Positions 33,644-45,925 are shown, numbered from the stretch's first letter. The stretch is 64,000 bases of DNA from Arthrobotrys musiformis (GCA_036971715.1 JAVHJL010000012.1:1612001-1676000); one strand, 5' to 3'. Program-made: numbers and translations. Notes: generated from the sequence alone by a model not told the origin.

Positions 33644-35188
33644 ATGTCACCTCCAAGCCCGCCTCTAACTCTAGAATCATCATTACACCCCATTGCCATG
33701 TACACCGGCGAATCGGGGAAGGAGGATTCGACTGCCAGAAAAGGCTCAGTAGTGGAGCCCGATCCCTTCATTATTGGTGACAACGGGACAGAGATAGATA
33801 AACCGGAAATCAATGATCCCAAGTCTACACAGTACAGTGGTCCTGGACTGGATCCCAAGGCTAGCGCAAGGGAAGACGAGCATATTACTTTGAAAAGCAA
33901 GGAAAGCTACCTCGGAACACCTTCCGAAGTTGCGACTCCGTGCTCCTCTTGCCCAATTTCCGGTATTTACACATCCTCGGACGAAGAGCTCGGCACCAGA
34001 TCGCCCGTGTCAAGCAGCAGAATTATAACTGGAGATCAGCGACTCCGGATAGCCTACCATGATGCAAGTAAGGCTACATCCACCAAAGACCTATCAACTT
34101 TCGACACTGAGCTTATTGCTTAACATGATATAGATCACCCAGATCGCGTTGAGCGGGTGTTCGAGCATTGCTCAACACCAACGTTTATCAGGGTTGAGTC
34201 CAGCCTCACTCGCGTGGGGCACGAAGGCACCGCTGGTTCCTCTGGGTCTCGATCGAGTACGGAGGAACTAGACGATCCCGAAAAGGAGTATGAGGTCGAG
34301 AGTGTGGAGGGCTCTAGAGTGCGGCAAGGACGGAAGGAATACCTGGTGAATTGGAAGGGATACGAGGATTGCACGTGGGAGCCCGCCGACAATCTTAAGA
34401 ATGCCCAGTTAGCAATCGATGAATATAGACAAAGGCAGCCGTCGCGAAAGCGTAAGAGGGATGAGCCAGGAAAGCAACAAACACGGACTTCCCGGAGAAT
34501 TTTACCGCTCTCATGATTGCATCCTATTTTGGATTTACAACCGTGGTGAAAATCTTGCTTAAATCGGATGGCATTGACCCGAATTCTAAGGATGACACAT
34601 GGGCGGTCAGCCTTATCTTGGGCTGCAGGGAACGGTTTTGGCATTGTTGTTGAGCAATTGATTAAGGCTGCTAGTCGTTGGAAAGATATCTGGCCATCGT
34701 CTAGAGGTAGAGATCAAGTCAATTCTGTGGATAGATACGGCCGAGCACCGCTCGTGTATGCAGTTTGGGATAGGCACGTGCCCACAATCAAACTCCTACT
34801 TAAAGCAGGTGCCCGTGTCGACTTAGCGGATGAAATTGGGGGGACACCGCTATCATATGCTATCTGTAGCAGAAATGATAAGGTTGTGAAGGTACTGTTC
34901 AAAGTTGGAGCTAACGTCGATAGGATGGACGATATAAGCATGGAGTTACTTTTGTCTGCTGCGGAGAAGGGCCATGAGGCCGTGGTTAAGCTACTGCTTG
35001 AGGCAGGCAAGATGAACCCTAACACAACAGATGGTAGGGGCCGGACACCACTATTACAGGCGATAGAAGCAGGAAACGTGACAATTATGCAGCTTTTACT
35101 TGATAAAGGGGCGAAAACAGACTATCAGTATACTGTCGTAAGTGGATTGGATGATGTTGATATGAATTGGTATTGGACTGATAGCTGA
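33644..35188 (+). pseudogene. chromodomain-ankyrin gene, interrupted
   Basis: From ATG 33644, a disordered segment shares the GIYTSS motif with the 28.2-kb gene. A TAA at 34121-34123 interrupts it; the same frame then continues to a chromodomain (EKEYEVESVEGSRV, KEYLVNWKGYEDCTWEP; about 34280-34400) and a basic SRKRKRDEP. From 34465 an ankyrin repeat starts in frame 1 (FTALMIASYFGFTTVVKILL) and about 34580-35188 continues in frame 2 with four or five repeats (GRAPLVYAVW, GGTPLSYAIC, GRTPLLQAIE). Two one-base shifts and one stop therefore separate otherwise contiguous chromodomain and ankyrin parts. Either it is a decayed fusion gene or two neighbouring fragments. Confidence 0.6.
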
Positions 35189-35196
35189 TACTATCA

Positions 35197-36009
35197 TTTA
35201 AGTGCTCAGGTGCTTGTAGTGCTGAGGAACCCGCTGCAATTGTTGTCAAGTACTCTGTAGGGAGCGGAAAATATGTGGTATTATGTAGGTGGTGCTTTTT
35301 AATGGTGGTTTTCTTGCCTTGAAGTTATAAAAGTATTCCTATGTAAGGACAAAGAGAACTGACAAACCGGCTAAATATAAAAATCAGTAAAAAAACCCAA
35401 CCCCGATAATTCGAAAGAATTGCGCTCAAATTATATCTTGATAATATAGACGTCCAATACGCCTAAAAGACTAAAAGCTATCAAAACTGTGTCGTATCAT
35501 CAATTTTAAAAAGAACTTCTATTGTATTAGATGTGTTGCAAAATTTATCGAAATATATTGTAACGAACAATTGCTAGCAATGGGTTCACACTACTCCATT
35601 TATAGAAACTACCAAGGGATGGCAAAATCCGAGCTGTCCTCCAGCGAAACCACTCTGTTGTTTCTTTCCACTGACATAAGGCCGGTAGAAATCTCCTAGT
35701 ATAGCATGAACCCTCCAAGCTAACAATATTCCCTTTCTTAAAGGTTATAGAATTCAATTCTAATCTTAACTCCTACCTCCGCAATTCCCAACAATTAGTT
35801 GTTAAACCTCACCTATCTAGCAGGCATTATGCCGTGTAACACCTATACCTAAGAGCTACACACCACCAAATGATTATCTACCTTATTTGCACAACATACG
35901 AGGCTAATATAGCATGTTCCTTTCATAAAATCGCTTATTTTGATATCATATTTCGACGTGTTAAATGGAAGCATTTGTTTTAATGCGAGATTTTATTACA
36001 AGTATTTTC
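35197..36009 (+). repeat. 0.8-kb repeat, left copy (inverted partner at 46207-47037)
   Basis: The reverse complement of 46207-47037 aligns along this whole segment, with a shared start (AGGTGCTTGTAGTGCT) and shared end (TATTTTCTG). Compared with the right copy, this one carries many G-to-A and C-to-T changes, for example a GATGATGTGGACGTCCGG segment reads GATAATATAGACGTCCAA. Inside, a TGTTG...CAACA bounded block of about 260 bp looks LTR-like but its flanks are duplicated too. No ORF of note. Confidence 0.85.
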
Positions 36010-36629
36010 TGACTGAAATAACCAGTCCACCCCATCATCCTGGAAATTTCTCTGGAGCCATAGCCTTGCTTCTTGGCTCCCATAGTTTGACCTTTCAATT
36101 TTCCCGCTTACGGAAGATCCTCGTGTTTCCAATGAATGTGTTGGAAGTACCTGTGGCGTCGCCTCTTAACAACCTGTCGGCTTTAAAAATAATACCCAAG
36201 TTCCTTCAGCGAGGCTGCCAACCTACTATGTTGTTGGCTTCAAATGATTGAAAATGACACATGGCGGTTTCATAACGAAACGGTGACGGTCTGTTATCCA
36301 ACATCATTTCAACATTTAAGGCTAATATTGGCACCATGTTTCGCCTCCCATAAACCCATCACACTCCCAGCAAACATCTAGCAAACGCTGCAGCTATCAA
36401 CGCAACATTGATTGCATTTTGCGACGTATTCAGCAATCAATTGGCAAGTTGCAGGTACGCAGGGTGCCTGTCTCGAGTATCTATACTGACAGGCGATCGC
36501 ACAGTGGGACTAGTCGATGCACCAGACTCAACGGAACATGACATACGGGTTTATTGAAAATAATGGCAATAGACTTCCTGAACTAGTTTAAACTATGGAA
36601 AATCATGCACTAATATTTCTGAAAGAGGA
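36010..36629. other. no gene recognised
   Basis: Spacer after the repeat; short ORF ends only. Confidence 0.35.
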
Positions 36630-36941
36630 ATGAACAACAGAATAAACCGGCATCAACTCTGCCTAGAACCTGTTCTACTATGCGCTCTGCCTCTCTTCGA
36701 AACTCTGGAATTTCGGCACGAATTATACATCTCATATCGGAGAAAGCCTGTCACCACTCACCACCCAACCCTCACAGCATACCCATGTCGGTATGGAATT
36801 TCCAAGATATCGACTCAATACACTCGTAGAGGCCTCGCAAATCGCGCCGACACTGGTTTTGAGCAATGCAACGTTAGTCTCTGGGAGTCCTCAGCAGAAA
36901 TAAGGGATCATTACCACTTTGTAAAGGAGAATCTGCTGTAG
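36630..36941 (+). CDS. possible hypothetical protein, 103 aa
   Basis: ATG ORF with a polar C-terminus (SSAEIRDHYHFVKENLL). No domain or intron signal that supports it further. Confidence 0.2.
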   Translation: MNNRINRHQLCLEPVLLCALPLFETLEFRHELYISYRRKPVTTHHPTLTAYPCRYGISKISTQYTRRGLANRADTGFEQCNVSLWESSAEIRDHYHFVKENLL

Positions 36942-37037
36942 AAGCATTTATTACCGCTTCGGCGCTTATCTTTGAGCTGCCAGTACCACTAGGTGACGTC
37001 ACAGTTCCTATAACAATATTCAATAAATAAAACTGTC

Positions 37038-37184
37038 TTATCCTTTAAATAGATCAGTCCAATACATACTTTCTACGGTTTCCACTTCTTTTGACTTTAT
37101 CCATGCCCTTATAGCAAGAAAACAAGGGGGAATAGCAAAGATAACACCAAAAATTGATATGATTGCTTCCGTTGAAAAGGCCAT
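37038..37184 (-). CDS. small single-pass membrane protein, 48 aa
   Basis: A short ATG ORF encodes an N-terminal MAFSTEAIIS, a hydrophobic segment of about 20 residues (ISIFGVIFAIPPCFLAIRAW) and a charged tail ending WTDLFKG. This layout of a tiny N-out membrane peptide is coherent, but the ORF is short enough to arise by chance and no family is recognised. Confidence 0.35.
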   Translation of the reverse strand: MAFSTEAIISIFGVIFAIPPCFLAIRAWIKSKEVETVESMYWTDLFKG

Positions 37185-37199
37185 GTTTGCGTCAGCGGA

Positions 37200-37474
37200 T
37201 AGAATAAGTGACAAGAATTGGAATCAAACAGAGATTTGATGGAACGATGAAATGCGTCATATTTATGCGAATCCCAAGGACTGACATTTCGTATTGACTT
37301 TGCCAGCTCACCAACGGTGTAACAAGACTGTGTAACATACGTAACTGCTGTACAACGCTTCAATATCAATCCCGTTTCAACGAAATACTCTTCTGATTTA
37401 TTGCGTATAGGTCGCGAATGGCCATTCGTCGGCTGTTTATCTAAGCTTTGCAGGTCTTTCTGTTCAACATGCAA
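37200..37474 (-). mobile_element. DNA-transposon-like fragment similar to 55.2-55.4 kb
   Basis: The nucleotide stretch about 37252-37345 resembles 55250-55350 (shared blocks TTTATGC, TCCCAA, GTATTGA, GTGTAAC) and the minus-strand readings share a YT...L..SI.NV...H pattern. At 55 kb this lies upstream of a Tc1/mariner transposase reading frame, so this is probably a diverged terminal piece of a related element. Confidence 0.4.
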
Positions 37475-39104
37475 GAGTTTGATTTAATATAAACTCAGCT
37501 CACAAAGGAATTATTGACTTCGGTCAAGCAACTTCTGCCAAGCGGCTTCTAGGATAAGTTGATATGTGACAGTATGGATAATCTTCCAGTAATTCTATCA
37601 CTGCCGTTCCGATCTTAGCATTTCAATTTTCTAACTCATGAATTTGGCATTTATTCCGAAGACATGCCATCAACTAGATCTCAGTAACTAGCCGGAGCTT
37701 TCTGATGCAATATCTGGCGTCTCAGCAGCACGCTATCATAGATTGCGGAAACCCCGATCACTTGGAAGAATGTTCAGATAAATTGTCCAAGTAGATTTCA
37801 AAGAAAGTTGTTTGGAAATCTTTCCCTTGATAAAAATAGATTGGGGACTGGATCTGGAGTTTATTGGTGCTTGCGCCAGTATCAAAGGGGTCACAAGGTA
37901 CACCATATCATATCTTCCAACAAGGCGCAAGCCGTCTTGTGTATCTAGCTGTTACACAAGCATCAGCTCCCCCGAAAGCTAGCGGTGCACAAGGGCTGTA
38001 CCAGCAAGCCCGTCTACGGGTCAACAATAATTAGACATTATATCCCATCTTACGCGGAATTATATTATAGACGGAGGCTCCTCCCATTTCCTATAGCTTA
38101 CTTTTTCTTGTACAACCACAAAATTCACCAGGAAAACAACAAGCGTCAAAGTTATACATCATGACATCGCTATCTCAGCAGAATTACGCTCCCCAAGGGC
38201 ATTCAGTTCAAATTCCAATGAAAAATCTGCCTGCGCAATCGAACACTGTTTTAGCTGGTACACCAAACTCCGCTGATCTTTAACAAACCAATCTGGACAA
38301 GCGGATAAGGCAACCAAACTGGACAGTACATATTCCTTTTGCAGCTGCCCATGTAGTTAATGTCGCACAAGTAATATACTCGGGTATATGTGTAAGAGCT
38401 GTTGCCGCTAAGACAGTGTGGTGACCTATTCGGAGCCTGTTTCTTAGTGTTATCTGTGGGGTTTTTCTTCCAGCCATAGTGTTGAAATATTTAGACTGAT
38501 AATCGTATACTGATTGACCCTCCCTATCCTCCGAGTCACAGTACGGTGGTCTTCTACATATATATACATAGGATTGCGGAGTTTTCACTTTTGAGAGCTC
38601 CTTAGTATCTTTCGCAATGGTGAAACCGTTCGGTCACGTGGTAGATCTTCGGTCAGCCACGATAGCTGTGGCTGCCGCCAGTAGCTTGACTCTTAATGTT
38701 TTTGATAATTACATAAATGATTTATTTCAAATAAAAGCTAATTCTATAGGTTCAAAAAATTAATTCCTAAATATTTACTAAACGTTTATTAGGAAATTTT
38801 GACACACAGTAAGGCCTAGACTTCTCCAATAATCATTCGCAATGCTCCTCCCGCCGCTGTTACTTCTGCTTTCCTGTAGCCTCGTTACACAATAATTAAC
38901 TCTTTTTATTTATGTTACACTTGTCCCAAGTTTCCTATCTAACCCGGGCATTTAGAAGGCATCCGAGATGTGTCGAAGCAAAGCTTTGTCATCTCATCTT
39001 GATCATCTCAATTAAGAAAGGTATTGGATTATGTGAATATGGCCCCGTAGAAATCGCCACGCTGACCTTCTGACCTAATACTTCCAAAGGAGTTCGGGAT
39101 ATCC

Positions 39105-39144
<40 letters not shown>

Positions 39145-40627
39145 GTACTATCCTGTAGCTGGTTATAGTAGTGGTGCTGGGGTAGTATCTGTTGAAATCT
39201 ACGATACTATGAAAGATGTAGAACTTGTCTTATTGTCTCTAAGGAATCCCTTCGGTCACTGACTACTTATGCTAATATACAGGTATATGACCTTTCCCAA
39301 AAGTTTTCACTTGCTCGATGAGCTCTTGATTCTCGTGAGACCTTGAGGTCACGTGTGAGGCGTTCGGTCAGCCTACAATCAGTGGCGTTGACCTTGGATT
39401 CTGACAGTATCCACTTATTAAATACAACAAAGCCAACACATCCCCGTATTGCCGTCCTGACAAAGTCAACAAGCCTTCCTGACGGAAACAAGGCTTTTCA
39501 AAGAGCCAACCTTAGGAGAACGATGTTCTTTGAACACTACTATTTAGCCTCGAGATCCACTATTCCCCTATCTCGCGGATACCCACTCAAAGCCGGAGAC
39601 GTCGGGACATGCAAGGCGATTTTCCGAATTATATAAGGGCTTCAACGGTCTCTTCGTAAATGGCTTGCTGCTCGAGTATTGGCTAGATGCAAATGCAGTG
39701 CGCTCAGGACCTAACTCGCCAGGTTCACCTAAGCTGATTGCAGTTGGACTTGCTTTGTAGTGATCAAGGCCTTGAACTTCGAGACACCGCTGAGGCAAGT
39801 TTAAGGATCAAATGCAAGGGGCGAAATAAAGTCGACCCGCTTTCGATTTTGGGAACAAGTATTTCATATGGTTATCAGAAGTACTCATCTAAAGGACACA
39901 ACACGATATATGTAGGCCCGGTCCCGAAACGGATGATGAACCGAAAGTCCCTCTGCAAAATTCTTGAGTCTGTCTAACTCAAGTTTACGATTTTTTTAGT
40001 TCAAGGTCACGTTTCTCCGCTTCAAACCTTTCCAGCTCCTTACCATATATTTCGCAAGAGTGTGAGGCCTTGCACAAATGACAGTTTCTGCATCTAGGAC
40101 ATATATAGTCTTCACATAGGTCGTAGAGGATCGAGCATCTAAAACTTCATCAGATCCTAGTCTTTTTAGTGGTAGCTTTCATGCAACGGCAGTAGACATA
40201 ATCAGGGCCACAAGAATGGCCGCAAGAAAACATTAAATGGTTTTACTGGTTTACTTGCTTGATATGTCTTTTAATCATATCAAATGACAATTGTTCCAAG
40301 TAATACCTATCAAGTTCACTCTCACCCAAACTTTGTCGAGAGTTATAGGATTCTCGTATAAATGAATCGCGTCCGAATGTGTTCATTAAATTTCCTTACC
40401 TTAGAGGTGAGTATATATCAGAAAACCACTCAGTAAAGCTCTACTCGGCCGAATTCCGATTATGTTTACGAGCAGCTGCCGAGATTTGGTTTTAATTTCT
40501 AATCGCACGTCATATACAGGTTACAAGGTTGAATCTCGACAGGAATTATCCGTTGGTTTGCCAAGAAATTGAACTTCAGGCATCATTAGGTTTCAGGCAA
40601 AAGTAGTTTCAGGCAACATTATATATT
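37475..40627. other. gene-poor stretch
   Basis: No supportable gene. A 40-codon ATG ORF at 38161-38283 follows a reasonable leader but has no domain. An A/T-rich stretch lies at 38700-38800 and a T35 tract at 39109-39143. Confidence 0.4.
39109..39143. repeat. T35 homopolymer
   Basis: Thirty-five consecutive T. It could be the A-tail of a minus-strand retroposed sequence lying to the right, or simple slippage expansion. Confidence 0.95.
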
Positions 40628-41122
40628 CTAATTCACTTTAGTGTCTGCAGCTCGGAAACCACCATTGGTATTGAATAGTCCTGGATCCCGGTCCACGTTT
40701 CCGCGGCTCGGAGCCGGTTTCTCAGTGTTAGTTGGATATCTTGCCTCCTTTTTCATATTGAATGTCCGCCAGTTGTTATCTAGCTTTTGACAGAGAGCAG
40801 TGAAGTCGTCGAAATTAGTGGGAAACTCAACCCTTGTTACGAAGAGTTTTTTGATTTCGATGCGGAGACCATTTCGAAGGTAAGCGATGTTAGGAGCGTC
40901 ATCATGCTTAAGCCGTCCCATTAACAGCTGGAAGTCAATTAAGCAAGCGCGAAAGGGTCTGTCTTTCTGTCGAAGCTTCAGAAGTTCCTTTTCCTTGTAC
41001 CTTAATATTGGCGATCTAAGCCATATGGGTCTTGATGTTACTTGTTTGAGCCTCCTATTGTCATCTTGAAACTTTATATAGTATTGTAATCTAGTACTGT
41101 ATTCGATCCCAGCTCTGGCCAA
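40628..41122 (-). pseudogene. Ty3/Gypsy gag fragment
   Basis: The minus reading (about 164 codons, no ATG at its head) matches the retrotransposon gag pattern: a DFQLLMGRLKHDDAPNIAYL stretch, then a GLRIEIKKLF block and FDDFTALCQKLDNNWR. It ends with a polar tail and a stop and lacks a CCHC knuckle. No protease or RT follows. Confidence 0.7.
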
Positions 41123-41997
41123 CTATGAGATAGGAATAATGGTTAGGTATGGAAAAGACAAAGTAATGATGTAATACCGCTTAAACGATATACTGCCTAA
41201 AAACTAATATTACCTGCAGTTGGAAGTTGCCAAAATGTATTTGAAAGTGAGAACCCTCTAATGTTATTTTTTGAAAACTTGAAGACAGATGATTTCAGAG
41301 TTTATTTGTATTAGTTCACTAACGAATTCTACGTCAGGGTCTTGTTGTGATTGTTCTATCGTTCATTGTGTTCGAATGTTTCGATGCAATATCTTTTGTA
41401 TATAAAGAATAGAAGGGGTTGGTATATTAAAATATATGGGCATCCATGCTCGTATCCATGATATCCATGATCATTCTAAAGTACGGGACTTATTGCACCA
41501 ATACATTAGTCGCAAATCCAGTGTCATAATAACCGTTTGATGCATAGGCTGCGACAAGCTCATGCATGCATGCATGCAAATATCATGTGATTGGTGATTT
41601 GCGGAACGTCGCCAGCGCTACAGTATCACATAGCCTGTGTGCTTGTGTACATACTTGCACATAGACAATTGCTCTCGATAATATCACGAATGCATATAAT
41701 CCTAAGTTAGAACCTGCTGCTGGCAGCATGCATTTCCTTTCAGCTCTTCTACGATGGGTTGCAAATACAGCTTTCACGCTAATAATCCTAGAGAAAGTTC
41801 ACGACAGCTGTAAATGTGTCCGATATGTAACATCAATGTAGAGTTAGTCGAGCATTTCAAATGTGGGTATTTAGCTTAATACAGGTCGGGGGAGAACTTA
41901 CCCCGCTTTCAATATTATTCAACAAACCTGTCGTAAAAGATATCCCTGGATCCCATTGTCTTGCTAAGTATCTTCTGTATTTTCAATCACTCTTTCA
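41123..41997. other. spacer and oxygenase upstream region
   Basis: A (CATG)n microsatellite at about 41562-41578. No gene recognised. Confidence 0.4.
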
Positions 41998-42951
41998 ATG
42001 GCTGCTGCGGTTGCTCTCCAACGTACTATCTCTGCTGCGGTATCAGCTAAGGCTCTGACAACTTCTGAACGTCTCGGTTCCGCGGTGGTTCTCATCCGCC
42101 CGGTGATACAGCCCCCCTTCTGCGCCATCCGTCGGCTTTTTGACCACCTCCACGCCAATCCCAATGATGCTGCTTCCTTAAACGCCGCTTACCCGAAACG
42201 AGGGATATTCAAGACGGCGGCGATGGTGAACAAGTTTTCCGACCAAAAGTTTACCATTGACCTCTCACCCACTCGCGACTCTCTTATCCCCCAAGCCCTT
42301 CGCGTCTCGCTCAACTCACACGGTTTCGACGATATGCTTTCATTCTTCCGCATTGCAGCCGACACCCATGTCCCTACCATTTTGTCTTCACTCAGCCAAA
42401 TAGCTGGTACTGATCTCACACTTAGCCACCGGCAGCAGAGCCTGAACCTTAATTTCCGCCTCTGTGACTACAACCCCGGCACTGCTGATCCAGTCTCCAG
42501 CAACGGTTGCGGTGAACACACGGACTATGGAACATTTAGTATAATCTTTCAAGACGGTACGCCAGGGCTCGAGATCGAAGCGCCATATGCTCCTGGGACG
42601 TGGATTCCTATCCCTGGTGACGCTACAGTCGTGTTGGCTGGATGGTGCGCCCTAATTATGAGTGGCAGACGTATCTGTGCCGCGAGGCATCGCGTGAGGC
42701 GCGTCCCAGGCGTGCGGAGACTGAGCGCAGTGCTGTTCGTGGCGCCAGACTTGGACGCCAAGCTGAAACCAACAGCAGGTGCTCCTGTGAATTTCTCCCA
42801 GAAGATTATGGACGGCGATATTAGCGTTGAGTGGTTCAAGGAGGTGATGGGAAAGAAATGGAGATATCGAGAGGGAAACCTAGAGTTCGTGGGGGGAGAG
42901 GATGATGGAGTTGCACAGGATGATGAAATTAAAAGGCTCATTTTTGGCTGA
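41998..42951 (+). CDS. 2-oxoglutarate/Fe(II)-dependent dioxygenase
   Basis: A single-exon 317-aa ORF from ATG 41998 with the iron- and cosubstrate-binding motifs of the isopenicillin-N-synthase-like superfamily. GEHTDYGTFSIIFQD supplies the HxD pair, ARHRV the distal His, and RRLSAVLFVAPD the RxS 2-oxoglutarate site, in the right order and spacing (residues about 175-250). GLEIEAP and TWIPIPGDATVV match the jelly-roll core. The N-terminus is Ala-rich and lacks the full DIOX_N motif. The substrate cannot be told. The gene is visibly more GC-rich than its surroundings and has no biosynthetic partner nearby, which may mean recent arrival or a surviving island in a RIP-affected area. Confidence 0.8.
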   Translation: MAAAVALQRTISAAVSAKALTTSERLGSAVVLIRPVIQPPFCAIRRLFDHLHANPNDAASLNAAYPKRGIFKTAAMVNKFSDQKFTIDLSPTRDSLIPQALRVSLNSHGFDDMLSFFRIAADTHVPTILSSLSQIAGTDLTLSHRQQSLNLNFRLCDYNPGTADPVSSNGCGEHTDYGTFSIIFQDGTPGLEIEAPYAPGTWIPIPGDATVVLAGWCALIMSGRRICAARHRVRRVPGVRRLSAVLFVAPDLDAKLKPTAGAPVNFSQKIMDGDISVEWFKEVMGKKWRYREGNLEFVGGEDDGVAQDDEIKRLIFG

Positions 42952-45719
42952 TAGGAATTGCTCGGGACTTGTTCCAGTTTGCCTTCTTTTCGATGATGAT
43001 AGTATTCTGTCCAGGCCCATAACCTGCTATGCTTGGTACAACATGCTTCCGGTGAGAACGAGACCTGACATTTTGCGTATGATCTAGTTTAATATAATTA
43101 TTATAGTAATAATTTTATTATTAATTCTTTAAATATTTAACTATAGCTCCATAGCACTATCGCTAACATATCCTATTCCAGATGCGCCTCACCATTGAAG
43201 TTTCTTTTTCGTTTCAAGGCAAGTTTGTGAAGAGATCAGGCCGAATATTTGCATAATATTGAATATTACGTTGTTTTTATAAAGCTGACTGATGCAGCAC
43301 AGAGTCATATACCCGTGAAAGAGCATCGTGTACCATTGGAATTTAACTTCCTTTCACTCACGCTTGCAGGATGTACATACTTGTCCCCCATGGCCGATAT
43401 TCATTATCCGGTCCTTAATCCGGCGTAGCGTGTTAGCGAGCTTACACTACCGGAAGTATAGCCAGAATCCAGAAATTGAATCTAGTACATACGACACGGT
43501 CAGCAAATACTCGAAAAAATTACAACAAAAAAGCATTCTAAATTTCACAAATTTTATGTATATTCTGCAGGTTTGAAAATGGATATTAAGAATTAGTTAA
43601 ATACGAATTCTGCCTATCATAATTTTGCATTCCATATTTTGCTACTGGGTGTAAGGTTTCATTCGGACTGAAGCCGGTGATCTTAGCGGATCGAAAGCCC
43701 AACAGGTCTAATATCGGTGATACCAAGCTGAACTGAATAGCTCCTGGAAGTAGTTACATTGGAGGATTCGACACGAGGCCATTACGTAGATATTGCAAAC
43801 AGATTCGAGAAGTAGTTACTTTGCTTACAATTACCCATGTCAATCTGCAATACGGCAGGACTGGTTTTCGGGGCCACATCAATTTTTGGTTTCATTGTTC
43901 TGTATAACATCTTATCTCTTCCCCGGTCTCATCACCAATATAGTTGGTCCGTAGCGAACAACAGCCTGCCTTGTTGTGACAGGACTATATCTTGTTAACT
44001 GATGTCATCTCCCTTCGCGTACTTCTGCAGCCTTGTGGGCAAGCTTGGGTAGCGTCGAGACTTGCTCGTTTGACGAAACCTGTGCCCGGCTGCGGAGCTA
44101 TTACCATGATTAGCTTACCCTGCGAGTTTCTGCTGCGGATGGATACCAAAAGGGAAGCCACCTGAATTAATTGACGCTAGGTTGGCCTTACCATGTCTTG
44201 TGTCAAGTGGTCTATTACCAGGAACTTGAACTTGGTTTCAGGGTATCGGGAAGCGGGGCTTGGCTTCACAACACGTGGTTTGCACCATTTCCAAGACAAG
44301 TGTCTGTTTGGCTTCCATCTGTGGAAGCGAGTACCAGAGCCACAATTCAACAACACGCATGTCCTTCCCACCATCGCTACTAGAATAGCACAAATATGTT
44401 ATCTTTTGGATCATCATCCTTTTTTTTTTGTCTAGTTCTTATTTTTGTTTCTGTTGTTATTAGGCTGTTGTTATTAGGCCGCTGCCTGTTTCAGCCCTCG
44501 ATGTTCCCCGCAGTACCGCAATAACAATGCTCACAACCGCGAAAATTCACAGTAACGTCACAAGCCCGCCTCGAGATATGATCGACAGATACCAAAACAG
44601 AGAGTGTCTAAAGTAATGCCTTATTAACAAATACAGGAACTGGCTCTGGTCGGTGGGAGCTGGGGCTCGGCATCAGCAACGCGTCTTGGCACAATTTGCC
44701 TCACAATAGGATGTGTCGGCATCGTTTCCTCTAACCATCAGCTTCCATGTATGTAATCTAACACCGGTGCAGAGTTCAACGATATGAAAACCTTATCACG
44801 CCATTGCTACTACAATAGCACCTCTCGGTTACCTCTCGGTTAACTCCCGGGTCCTTGTCTCGAGATGAATATGAGGCCGCCGCCCAAACTATTGGGAAAC
44901 TTCTTGGGTTTCCTCAGGCTTAGTTAATCATGTCTCGTTTAATTGCCAGCCCAGATGGGGCTAACTGGCAAACAACTCTGAAAGAACATCCAAATCCACC
45001 CCGAAGAGTATTGAGGTACCTAAAGGTAGCACGTAAGAGGTTAAAATGCCTAGGCACAATAATACCTGCTTACCTGTGTGTAGCCAGCTCTGGTACTCAG
45101 TAGAGTCTAAAAGACATTTGCGAGTTCCCTCCTGTTGCTTATCAAAGTAGTCGGTTTGACCACTGCCTCATAGGTTGGTGATGCTATACCATAGCCCAAA
45201 AGTCTTCGTGGAGAGAATGAATAGCGCTTTCTTGGGTCTCGACAATAGCAGCCATCAATTCATGGGGTTCCCTATTTCAGAGGTACTGTAGGAACAAGAT
45301 AAACTTTCTCCACCCAACTTGGAAGAAAAGCCACAGAAACGACCAAAACAAGGCGACACCTTAATCGAGACGGCATCTTAATTGAGCACAACGCATATAC
45401 GCTTATTGTTCCGTTAAGCTATCTCATCTCATCAGGAGAGTGGCTTCTCGGCCGGATTCGGCAAACCCAGGAATCGTGGCGACTGAGACCCACCCCCAGG
45501 CTCCAAACTTGTCAATATCCTCGCCAGTTCCTTGATATTGCCTTAGAGCCAGAAAAATTATATAAATATTTATTAGCCATTGAAATTTCTAGCATGATAA
45601 GTACAACGAGGCTCCAAACACAATAACCTGAAAGCTGAAATACAGGCCGCAGGAGGTTCTACGAGAATGGTTGTAGGTGATATCTCCTGTACTCTTGAAA
45701 CGGCAGCCGGAAACACAAT
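42952..45719. other. gene-poor stretch
   Basis: No supportable gene in about 2.8 kb. It includes a diverged direct duplication (44218-44404 and 44637-44821), a TGTTGTTATTAGGC tandem pair near 44452-44478, and a CCTCTCGGTTA tandem pair near 44821-44842. Confidence 0.4.
44218..44821. repeat. diverged direct repeat, two copies
   Basis: About 185 bp recurs with a 420-bp offset: both copies begin near AGGAACT, contain a GGGGCT..GGC block, and end with CAAC..., CC...CCAT, GCTACTA, GAATAGCAC or CAATAGCAC. The copies are well diverged. Confidence 0.55.
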
Positions 45720-45925
45720 ACTTCCGAAAAGCCTCTGACCAATGAGTTAGGAAAATTCTCCCACACACCTGCACTTTCCATTTCGAATGCAATAACACCG
45801 TCTCGAGAAGCAATGTAGCCCCGGTCTTCTCCAGATTTCATCACAATATCATCGGAAGCAATATGCCCGAAAGTAGGCTTAAGCGACCGAAAAACGCGGT
45901 CGCAAAGTACTAGCTGCTGTTTATA
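45720..45925 (-). pseudogene. nucleoside phosphorylase domain fragment (NLR-type)
   Basis: The minus reading gives PTFGHIASDDIVMKSGEDRG followed by IASRDGVIAFEMESAGVWEN. This is the conserved end of the PNP/UDP phosphorylase-like domain that heads many fungal NLR (STAND) and ankyrin proteins; the family usually reads AFEMEGAGVWD. The flanks lose the frame on both sides, so about 65 codons remain. Confidence 0.75.

Noticed and set aside
34135..34644. 169-codon minus ORF over the chromodomain
   Set aside because: Antisense shadow of a conserved domain with a clear paralogue.
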